A stretch of DNA of 64,000 nt from Anisus vortex (taxonomy: Eukaryota; Mollusca; Gastropoda; Planorbidae), in the NCBI GenBank assembly GCA_949126835.1, contig OX421507.1, forward strand, positions 13,319,852-13,383,851, read 5' to 3'. The translations under genes were made by a program, and so were the position numbers. Below are positions 55,850-64,000 of the stretch, piece by piece. How positions within the stretch are numbered: position 1 is the first letter of the stretch; each line of letters begins with the position of its first letter. The notes below the pieces were generated by a model. That model ran no database searches and was not told where the DNA came from. It saw nothing but the letters and a program-made list of their open reading frames with translations.

Positions 55850-56190
55850 GTATATATTTGTCCTCTATAGACTCTTAGGCCGTTTAACGTATCGGGACAC
55901 AAGATACAAATATAAATTGACAATTTTATCACGTATAATTATGACTGTGTTTGTGTTTTTATAGATAAAAAAAAAAGTATATATAACTATGTAAATACAT
56001 AAAACCGTAGACAACAAATGACCATTTCCTTTCATTTACTATGTTGAACGCGAGGTTTTATCGGATTTTCCCAATTATTCTCCTTGTCTTCTGTTGTCTA
56101 TTAACTTATTAACGCGGCGAAACCTGCTTTTTTTTTAAAGTTACGCACCCGCAATAATTTGGCTTGGAGAGTTTCAATGTTGTGCTTTTA
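55850..56190 (+). mobile_element. Short element sharing both ends with 32925-33720
   Basis: Left block gactcttaggccgtttaacg then tatcggg, right block ctatgttgaacgcgaggttt ... ttacgcacccgcaataattt. The two blocks are separated by about 150 bases unrelated to the LINE sequence found between them at 33 kb. Confidence 0.6.
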
Positions 56191-56208
56191 ATTTTAAAAA
56201 GTCTAGCG

Positions 56209-56405
56209 CAGGCGTCGGCAACCTACGACACGCGTGCGAGATTTAACACGCAGAGTGATTTTCAATGGCACGCGAAAGACTCCCAAAGGCAATTCAAATT
56301 TCTTCGACAAGAAATTCAGTGCTAAGGCATGATGACTGTTAAGCTGTTGGCTCGCTGAATGAATTAGAAATCCCACTTTGGCAAGCTTTTATCAAAAGGT
56401 TGCAG
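56209..56405 (+). mobile_element. Short hAT-like MITE
   Basis: Left end caggcgtcggcaacctacga, gattttcaatggcacgcgaa, gctgttggctcgctgaatga, right end aaaaggttgcagatc. Collinear with 14549-14749; the right terminus is mutated. Confidence 0.82.
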
Positions 56406-56828
56406 ATCAAATCATCCGACTTCGAACCGTCTCAATATTATTTTTGCTAAAACGTGTTTAGGACTTCGTCATTCTTTTAAGTAAGAGTAACCAAATCTTT
56501 TAATTTATTTTTATACGTCGAGCATCCTTAAATATGCGAATTATATTTATATTAATAAGAATTATATAGGACGATAAAAAAGTGGAAATTGGCATCTTAA
56601 TAGTTAAAAAATAATTCAGTAATCACTCTCGTCTTCGCGCTTCACCTTACCGTGTATATATAATCGAATGTAAAAAAACAACAACACACAATAATATGGT
56701 TTTTGTGACGTTTAATATGTCTTATTTTCTTCTCTTATTGTAATGGTGAAAAACAGTTTGTTGTTTTTTCATGTCTAAAAAGGTTGTAATAATGTGAAAA
56801 CCGGATGGTCGTGATCAGTGGATCGATT
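56406..56828. other. Unassigned AT-rich stretch
   Basis: Nothing recognised. Confidence 0.4.
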
Positions 56829-57112
56829 TAGCACCGAACTGTTTTAGTAGCACCGAACTGTTTTAGTAGCACCGAACTGTTTTAGTAGCACCGAACTGTT
56901 TTAGTAGCACCGAACTGTTTTAGTAGCACCGAACTGTTTTGGTAGCACCGAACTGTTTTAGTAGCACCGAACTGTTTTAGTAGCACCGAACTGTTTTGGT
57001 AGCACCGAACTGTTTTAGTAGCACCGAACTGTTTTGGTAGCACCGAACTGTTTTAGTAGCACCGAACTGTTTTAGTAGCACCGAACTGTTATAGTAGCAC
57101 AGAACGTTTTAG
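56829..57112. repeat. 19-bp minisatellite, about 14-15 units
   Basis: Unit caccgaactgttttagtag, with a ttttggtag variant in three units and degradation at the right edge. Confidence 0.97.
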
Positions 57113-57395
57113 CACTTATGAAAAGAAATGGATAAAAAAATTATATTAATACGATATTTGTAAATTTAATATATCTTTTTTTTTTTCATTCAATTTTTTA
57201 GTGTCGAGTATAACTGTTTGTACGAGTGTAATAGTGACTAAAGGATTGATTTTTCATGTCTAGAAAGCTGTTATAATAATTTTTAAACGCAATCAGAGTG
57301 CCACGAACAGATTTTCTTTGCCTTCAATGTGAAAATATTTTATTTATTAAAAAAGAGTCTTATTTCGTCAAAATTCATCTAACCCAAAACTAGAA
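57113..57395. other. Unassigned AT-rich spacer
   Basis: Nothing recognised. Confidence 0.4.
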
Positions 57396-57690
57396 CATTA
57401 ATCTTATCTTATCTTATACATTACAGACGCTCCTTCTATAAAGAAGATTATTGCGTCCTACGCTCAACCGTGGTCCGAGTCTAGTCTTGCATTTTTATTA
57501 ATGTTTTAAATGATGTTAAGTTACTGGTTTTCCTGGTTTGTTCAGGCAACCTATTCCATGCCCGCATGCCCCTCGGGAAGAAAGAGTACTTATATGCATT
57601 TGTTCTCGCATAAGGGACAAGGAAAGTGTTTTTGTCTTTATGTTTATCTGAGCTTCGCAACAGGTTGTCATTGTGTTGTATTTCTAAATT
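57396..57690 (-). mobile_element. LINE family C, 3' end fragment
   Basis: On the minus strand it ends gagcgtctgtaatgtataag followed by repeated ataag units, a microsatellite-type LINE tail. It includes aataatcttctttatagaag, the block shared with SINE family B, and the complement of ggcaacctattccatgcccg. Confidence 0.85.
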
Positions 57691-58421
57691 AATCTAAAGG
57701 TAATTAAGGTAAACGAGGGGCGATTTCAAATTCTAGTCCTGTACAGTTTGATAAATTTAGCCTATCAATTATCACCAGCACTTCAAGTGTAACCAAAACA
57801 AAAAAAACGTTTAGGTAGTCATGATCGTTGTTAGTTCCAGTATAATTTGATTTACCAGTTATTACTCTTGTACAAACAAACTTATAGTAGGGATATAAAA
57901 CATACAATAAGTTAGAATAAAGATATTAAAACATGTAAAAAATCAATACAATTTGTAGTCATTTGTTTCTCCGTCATTTTGACGGGCATAAAAACTATTA
58001 TCCTATACTATAATACGAGCAAAAATTGTATGTATATATATATATGTATGTATGTCTGGAAATTTTCTTCAAAAGCGCTCTAACGATTATCTTCATGTTT
58101 TAATGCACGACTTGTTTCACCTAAACAAAAATCTACACCTTTTCGGCCACACAAATAAAAATCGGAAATGAACGTTAGACAAAAATACGCTTTAGATTTA
58201 TCGTAGATATTGATTTTGGCCGTGAAAACATGCCATTGCTCGACCCACGTGTAGTGCGGTGTTCAAGAGCGGTGTTTTGTTGCGTCGCAGTTATGACGTT
58301 TCGGGAATACCCGTAGGCTTACTACAGCAGAAAGAAGTTTAATTTCTTGTTTAGACTACTGTTGCGCACCGATGATAGAAATAATTTAAAGCAAGACCAA
58401 GTGTAATTTATGTAATGCAGG
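57691..58421. other. Unassigned stretch, possible repeat at 58010-58330
   Basis: A block beginning tatactataatacgagcaaa has the look of an interspersed repeat, but no second copy exists in this window to confirm it. Confidence 0.35.
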
Positions 58422-58480
58422 GGTGTCCAAACTACAGCCAGTGGGTAACGAGCGGGGGGACAAATGATAGTATGCGGCCC
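58422..58480 (+). mobile_element. hAT-type terminus of another family
   Basis: caggggtgtccaaactacag followed by gcggccctcgcggct resembles the CAGGGGTGTCCAAACT...GGCCCGCGG end of a widespread animal hAT family. The partner end was not found. Confidence 0.6.
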
Positions 58481-58734
58481 TCGCGGCTTATTTAGATTAG
58501 AACGTCTTCAATATATTTTAGATTAAACTTCAATATATTTTAGATTAAATTAATAAAAAAAGAAAAACAAATACATATTTACAAATTATCTAATAGTCAG
58601 ATAATAGTTTGCCGATTAAATAATAACAGAATTAGATGAAGTTTCACCAAACTAAATGTCTTTTTTTAACTTTCTTTTATCTGACATTTTTTGAAAAAAA
58701 AACACACCTCTAAAACTTGTTTGTGTTTAAACAA

Positions 58735-58850
58735 TGAATAGCTGTATATAGTGTACACTGTAGCAGATTACACTACACTGTATATAGTGTTCACTGTAGC
58801 AATATACACTACGCTGTATGTAGCATACAATGTAAATAATAAACACTGTA
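58735..58850. repeat. Palindromic tandem patch
   Basis: gtatatagtgtacactgtag and related cactgtatatagtgttcact units recur three times in about 100 bases and contain short self-complementary stretches. Confidence 0.75.
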
Positions 58851-59381
58851 TTAGTATCCACTTTTTTAAAAATTCAATGAATGTTTCATTAAAAATATGT
58901 ATGATTTGCTTATAAAGGCCTACCAAAGTAAGATATATTAGAATATGTTAACATTGTCAATTCGAAATCTTGTAAACTAGAAAAGATGTAAATTCAGTAT
59001 ATTCGTATTTTCCTTATAACAATAGTCAGAAGTGTAATATACTGTTAGTTTTATTGAGGGGCGGGGGGGGGGGGGGGGGAGAAATTATAGACATCATCTA
59101 ACGAAGCCTATATACATTATGATCTTTTCATTTGCAGTCTTTTCAATGAATAACATAATTTCACCTTAAATAATTTAGTATTTAAGTTTAATGCTCAAAA
59201 TTTTACACATTCTTTTTTATCATACCATTGTTTTAATTAATCAATATTATATTTTGCCGCGATAGTTTATTATAAATCGTAACACAAATGGAGGATATTA
59301 GATAATGTTAACACCAAACTATATTTTTTTACTTTTTTGTCAAACAATGTTTGGAATAATACATTGAAAACATTGAAAATC
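58851..59381. other. Unassigned AT-rich stretch with a poly-G run
   Basis: G tract near 59058-59079. No gene recognised. Confidence 0.4.
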
Positions 59382-59600
59382 TCTATATATAAAAAGATCG
59401 TGTTTGTGTCACCACGGATCCCCATTGGTCAATTTGTGAGTTTGTGTCACTGACTTATTTAGGTCTAGTCCAAAATACTGACTAATAGCTTTTCACATCT
59501 GACATGTGCCTTCTCTAGCTAAGTTGTTAACGTAGTGGACTGCTGTGTGGGCTACCCGGGTTCGATTCTCCAGTTAGACTATGCCTATTTTTTTTACCCG
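59382..59600 (+). mobile_element. Helitron-like element with tRNA-like module, 5' part
   Basis: Left end tctatatataaaaagatcg followed by tgtttgtgtcacc, a ccccattggtcaatttgtg block like 24894-24908, and at 59509-59575 a tRNA-like block with tagctaagttgttaacg and B box gggttcgattctc. The GC-rich 3' end is missing. Confidence 0.65.
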
Positions 59601-59744
59601 ATTTACATTTATTCGTAGACCTTTTTAATTCCTATCAAACATATTTGCCGGCCGTAACTCATTGTTATTGTTAGGTTGAATGGGTTGAGGGAGGGAGTTG
59701 AAAAAATTGTCATAATGTTATAGGAAAGTTTGACAGTTGTTAAA

Positions 59745-60095
59745 GTTAATTAATTAATTAATTAATTGGGCATTTATATAGCGCCTCACTCCATGCTTAT
59801 AAAAGCATGCTCAGCGCGCTCACAAAATCGAAACGACAATAACACTCTAAAATAGTTTTAAACAAGGTTTCGGCCGATGGAGGCACGAAACGACAATAAC
59901 ATTTTAAAATAGTTTCAAACAAGTTTTTTGCTGATGGATGTGTATTTGATCAATTTAGTTAAAAAGAAAAGTCTTCAAATTCTTCTTGAATGCCTTTTTT
60001 GACACAGAGTTTTTCAGTGTCTCAGGTAAGCCGTTCCACAGTGAAGGCGCCACAGATTCAAACGAGCGTACACCAATAGGGGAAGGGGTAGAAGA
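59745..60095 (-). pseudogene. LINE 3' end with RT C-terminal peptide
   Basis: On the minus strand, about 60080 to 59960 encodes GVRSFESVAPSLWNGLPETL then a KKAFKKNLKTFLFN end and stop, the usual last residues of a LINE RT ORF. The 3' UTR has a doubled roughly 55-base segment (aaacgacaataacactctaa type) and ends at gcgctatataaatgcccaat with an (attaatta)n tail at 59745-59766. Confidence 0.85.
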
Positions 60096-60157
60096 ACTAA
60101 AAATTGTAACGTAATTTACGATATTTTAAATTTAAACTTTTTATTTTCAGTCTTTTA

Positions 60158-60751
60158 AATAATAATAATAATAATAATAATAATATTTGTATAGCGCTGC
60201 CAACAAACATAATGTAAGCTCAGAGCGCGTTTAACATACAACTAAGAATACGGATATTACACTAGGCCAGGTGACAGAGCTAAATTGATGATTAAAAAAA
60301 AGACAAAACAAATAAATGTAGCATTAACCGACCCAACCCATAAATAAGACAGTAAGTTTCTAAAGCATGTTAAATGTTATCTAAGGTAAATATTGAAATA
60401 ATGAGTTTTTAAGTTCTTTTTGAAAGTAACAGTAGAGCTTGTTCGCCTCTGTTGAATGGGAAGTTGATTCCACATCTTCGGACAGGATACTGAGAAGGCT
60501 CTAAGGCCAACGGTCGTCAGAGAGAAACGGAGCTCTTCCAGAAGCGATGAGTTTGCAGAACGAAGTGTTCTTTGCGGGACATAAGGTCTGATTAGTGCCT
60601 TGAGATAGGACGGAAACTCGTATTTAAAAATGCACTGATGGCAAAGTAGCGCCACTTTATACTCAATTCTGGCTTTCACGGGGAGCCAGTGGAGCGAGCG
60701 TAGAAGGGCAGTTCCCGAGTCTCTTTTAGTTTTAGACTTGCACATAAACAA
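60158..60751 (-). pseudogene. LINE 3' end with 115-residue RT C-terminal frame
   Basis: From about 60730 down to 60377 an uninterrupted minus-strand frame reads ALLRSLHWLPVKARIEYKVA, SYLKALIRPYVPQRTLRSAN, SFSVSCPK-like MWNQLPIQQRRTSST and FKKNLKTHYFN before the stop. It then continues as 3' UTR to gcgctctgagcttacattat, ggcagcgctatacaaatatt and an (ATT)n tail at 60158-60183. It is 5'-truncated but the remaining frame is intact, so this insertion may be fairly young. It is related to, but distinct from, the neighbour at 59745. Confidence 0.88.
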
Positions 60752-61600
60752 ACGCGCAGCACTTTTATGTAGGCCTATTCGTTGTAGCCTGGCGATTTAA
60801 TGACATAAATGACATATATTTCTGTTGGATTTAAAACTGACAACTCTAGCCTACATGTTGTTTTTTTTTGGTTTAAAATGAGATTAGGCTTTTCTTTTTT
60901 TTTTTTTGTTTTTTTTTGGGGGGGGGGGGGGTTATCGGGCGAAATCTAGATATTAGACTGCACAAATAAAAATCTGCTTCGACTGTTAGAATTTAAAGCC
61001 CATGTTATTCATAGTAGAAAAAAGAAAAAAGTCAAATACAATTTATTGGTCTGGTAAAGAAGTATTTTTATAATTTATGCACTGTTGTTTTACATACACA
61101 TGATGTTAAGGTACAAGCGCCTGCTCTTTATTACCGATCGAATGATCGGTCACATGGTACTTATATTAATACGATTAAAATACTAAAATATAAAAAAAAA
61201 TGTTACGGGAAGCTGTTATTGTAGACATCTCAACAAGAAGCTTTGAAAGCTTGAACTAAGCCCCAGATCAGACAGGATTTAGATATTCCGTTGTCTGCAA
61301 AAGTACAAGTCATAAGTCATATGACGCGCTATTTTTAGCATGTATTAGCAGAGAACGTAACTGACCTGGTTTTAATCCCTGTAGAATGGCTGCCGAAGTA
61401 TTTCGGCGAATTAAACAAACAAATGGCTTTATGTAATCTGTTCTATTTCTGTTATACCGATTTAACAAACAGTTGCTTTTGTTTGGGTAACATATATTTA
61501 TAAATGTACATGTCAAAGTTAAAAGCTGAATAATAATGTACAATTTAATACACACATATTATATACCCGCTCATATATATTACAATGTATTAATCTAAAG
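60752..61600. other. Probable 3' flank/UTR region of the downstream-reading GPCR gene
   Basis: AT-rich, with T and G runs near 60894-60930. On the minus strand this follows the stop codon at 61601, so part may be 3' UTR; a minus-strand AATAAA is visible near 61043 but is about 560 bases away. Confidence 0.4.
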
Positions 61601-62007
61601 TTATACATCTAAATTATTTCTCGACTCTTGCTGCCGATCGTTGTTCGTTGACTTGCACACGCACTCGTCAAAGCGGCTCTCGAACTGGTCGACGTCCGAC
61701 GCCCCACGACGGTTACACACGCAGCTGTGACGCACGCACAGGCGTCGGAAGGCTTTGCCGAAGATGAAGAAGATGAGGAAATTGACGGCGAAGTTGGCGT
61801 AGTAGATGAGCTCCGAGCAACGCTGGAAGCTGACAATTTTCAGGAAGACCTCGAAGGTTTCGTCGAACAGGTAGATGTAGAGCATGTAGAGTCGGCACAC
61901 GTGACTCGGGGTGTGGATGAGCATGAAGGCGATCGACTCGGCCAGCAACATGACGCTGATCTGTCCGTAGGGGGTCTGGCAGAAAAAATGAGTTTTTTCT
62001 CGCTGGC
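61601..62007 (-). CDS. Terminal exon of a class A GPCR (neuropeptide-receptor-like), partial
   Basis: A 3' exon encoding about 135 residues: end of ICL3, TM6, TM7 and tail of a rhodopsin-family receptor. A polypyrimidine tract and AG acceptor (tttcttttccag on the minus strand, AG at 62009-62008) precede it, giving a phase 1 junction before QREKTHFFCQTPYGQ. TM6 is near VMLLAESIAFMLIHTPSHVC with a TP turn in place of CWxP; TM7 is near SELIYYANFAVNFLIFFIFG with NFLIF in place of NPxxY; then KAFRRLC (helix 8) and a Cys-containing tail. QRE at the TM6 base, the HTPSH turn and NFLI in TM7 recall invertebrate FMRFamide/myosuppressin-type peptide receptors, which is an inference. Upstream exons lie beyond the window. 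It is unrelated at sequence level to the tandem receptors. Confidence 0.82.
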
Positions 62008-62990
62008 CTGGAAAAGAAATCAAAGATTTATATAAATAATAAATCAGTGTTAATGCAATTTTAGGCACGTCTTTAACTATAAGGTTGAAATAAAGTTTTT
62101 ATGAAGTGTGTGTGTGTGTGGTCGGGGTTTGGGATAAAGCATTTTAACAAAAATCAACGAAAACAACGGATATAGTAAATTAAAAAGGTTTTTCTTTATA
62201 ATATTACAACCAAAAAGACGGTATTGCGGTTTTTGTTCTAGATTGTCCAGATGTGAAACCGGGTTCTAATCCTGCCGCTGCCTAACCCAAGCCATCCTTC
62301 TGTCTGGGCGGAGCGTCGGTACTTTATATGACAAAGAAGCGATACAATTTTAATAAAGGCTTTCATCTTTTCCATTGAATGACAGGATGACCTTCACTAC
62401 GTTGTAAAATCCCTTTCTAAAAAATACACCAAAGCTAGAGTAGATTTATGCCTAATGTGTTGGGGCATTTTCAATGGCAAAACTATAATTTACATATTGT
62501 GTCAAAGTTATTATGCCTGAACAATCACACAGAATTAACTGGAAATAGAACGCAGAAATAATCCGAAGCGCTTTTAAAGACCAAGTGAAACTTTTTATCA
62601 AAATTGAGTTAACAGTTGATTTTGATAGTAAATAGTGTATTCAGTATCTGAATGTTAATAAAAATCATTTATACAAAATATCAAAGATAAATTTTAAGTA
62701 ATCAGTTCAATATTTGCACTTAAATGTGTGTGTTTTTCGGAGGAAAAATCCAAATCTCGTAGCAATTCGAGATGTTTTTATTTCCGGCAACATAGGAAAG
62801 TGACGTAAGAGAAAGGATTTCGACTAGAAAAAAATGAAAATTATCACTTGTTTCGAATCTATTGCCACATGTTTTTACTGTTTTCCCGGTTCTTATTTTT
62901 ATTAAAATGGTGTTACGAAAGTAGTTTTATTTCCATAATTATATTGGTTCTATTATTATTAATTAAAGTTCAAAAGAAATAATCTTAAAC
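62008..62990 (-). other. Intron of the GPCR gene (3' part)
   Basis: Follows from the splice acceptor at 62008-62009. Mostly AT-rich with a GT tract near 62108-62120. No further exon was recognised in the window. Confidence 0.5.
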
Positions 62991-62999
62991 CCGAAATGT

Positions 63000-63912
63000 T
63001 TCCGTGTTAGGAATAAAACATGTATATGTCTAGACACTACGTCATATCATTAAAAAATGCGTCATACGTCGCACGAGGGTTTGAGATCGTTAGTGAGTTC
63101 TAGCTTGGGCGCTATTGTGTGAGGACTGTTCTTGACCACTTTCTTGAAAGATACGTTATTACGGCTTAATACTATATAAAAGAATCTCAACTGATTTAAG
63201 TTTCATCCTATACTATTGGTACCTGTATTCTGTGTCGCTGTTGTTACGAAGTTTAGTTCCATAATAAATGCGATTAGAGTTTTAATATATTTTATATTGT
63301 AAACAGAAAAGGAATCCTAGTTTTTACGTAGTTGATCACTCAGGGCACCCGTTATAGACTGTACATTTTATCTCTTTTTTTATTTTAATAGTAAGTTGTT
63401 GATCTATTGTTAAATAATTCCCCACACTACGAAAATATCTTCTAGAATATATGTATTAGTATTTTATTTACTCTTGTTTACCTCTATTTGGGTTTTCCTA
63501 ATTGTAGTTCTCCTTGTTTTGATAGAAGGAGCTTCAGTTGTTAGTCCTAAGATTACTATTTTGTTTAGTACTACTTTCTCATTCGTAACGGCTAATAATT
63601 TAGATTAGTATTCCTTCATTATAATTCTTATTTGTTTGTCTTAATTTCTTATATGTAAATAAAGTTAATTGTGTAGTTTAGTATAGGAGTTTTGTTCGTC
63701 TATTTAATATAGTTTTGTAATCATTTTAGATAAGTGTTCATTCATTCTTTATCTATTAGATTCTAACGGATATTCTTGAGTGCATACGCCATTCATTAAC
63801 CCCTAGATAAGTTTATATTTGATTGAGCCATTTCTCTATTTTATCTTAATTAAAATATCTAGTATGAACTCAGGGATAACCGTAAATAGAATTAAAACAC
63901 TTGAATGTAATA
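63000..63912 (+). mobile_element. Probable 5' LTR region of a retrotransposon (start uncertain)
   Basis: Immediately upstream of the tRNA-Pro primer-binding site. It contains a TATA-like tatataaa at 63173-63180 and two AATAAA signals (63263-63268 and 63658-63663), the order expected for U3-R-U5. A possible TG start is tgttaggaataaaacatg near 63007, but the edge cannot be fixed without the 3' LTR, which would lie beyond the window. If real, the element sits in the GPCR intron on the opposite strand. Confidence 0.6.
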
Positions 63913-63930
63913 TGGGGGCTCGTCCGGGAT
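63913..63930 (+). other. LTR retrotransposon primer-binding site for tRNA-Pro
   Basis: TGGGGGCTCGTCCGGGAT is an exact 18-base complement of the 3' end of eukaryotic tRNA-Pro including CCA, the same primer site class used by some retroviruses and Ty3-like elements. It marks the start of the internal region; only 70 bases of leader follow before the window ends, so no gag or pol can be judged. Confidence 0.85.
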
Positions 63931-64000
63931 TAATTTGAATTAGGGACTTAGAATTTGATTATTTTACACATTTCTAGAACTAATTTTCCTAACGTAGTAA

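Noticed and set aside
61727..62035. 102-codon acidic plus-strand frame
   Set aside because: It is the antisense of the GPCR terminal exon and has no feature of its own.

Overview
The window looks like nuclear DNA from a metazoan, most likely a gastropod mollusc. Four eukaryotic tRNA genes are present. The protein genes are intronless class A receptors resembling the lineage-expanded chemosensory-type GPCRs of gastropods, plus the last exon of a second, neuropeptide-receptor-like GPCR. The rest is AT-rich and packed with decayed LINEs, tRNA-derived SINEs, Helitron-like elements, hAT-type transposons and MITEs. No prokaryotic operon, CRISPR or phage signal was seen. The gastropod assignment is an inference from gene and repeat style, not from a search.

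Layout. 0-12.7 kb: GATA microsatellite, 24-copy 31-bp minisatellite, decayed hAT transposon, SINE, a LINE relic split by a complete hAT MITE with exact 8-bp target duplication, then more repeats. 12.7-28 kb: two identical tRNA-Thr(AGT) and two identical tRNA-Gly(TCC) genes among 20-, 39-, 56- and 16-bp arrays, a long inverted repeat, and a Helitron-like element with a SINE nested in it. 28-38.6 kb: SINEs, a second Helitron-like element, LINE reverse transcriptase and RNase H relics, and a second decayed hAT transposase. 38.7-47.7 kb: the best coding region, a tandem duplication of a roughly 4.4-kb block, each copy holding one 336-residue intronless GPCR preceded by its own minisatellite and G-rich tract. 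48.4-57.7 kb: 33-, 46-, 39- and 19-bp arrays, a decayed endonuclease/RT LINE with two SINEs nested in it. 59-62 kb: Helitron-like 5' end, two LINE 3' ends, and the minus-strand terminal exon of a peptide-type GPCR. 63-64 kb: what looks like the 5' LTR region of a retrotransposon, marked by an 18-base primer-binding site matching tRNA-Pro.

Functionally, the only apparently intact protein genes are the paired receptors, presumably cell-surface sensors, plus the partial third receptor. The mobile elements are mostly non-autonomous or broken and interact with one another: SINEs carry a LINE-like 3' tail, a SINE body has been amplified into minisatellites, MITEs sit in LINEs, and a Helitron-like family carries a tRNA-like Pol III promoter module. 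Repeat boundaries were set by eye from pairwise comparison within the window and are approximate unless a target duplication is quoted.
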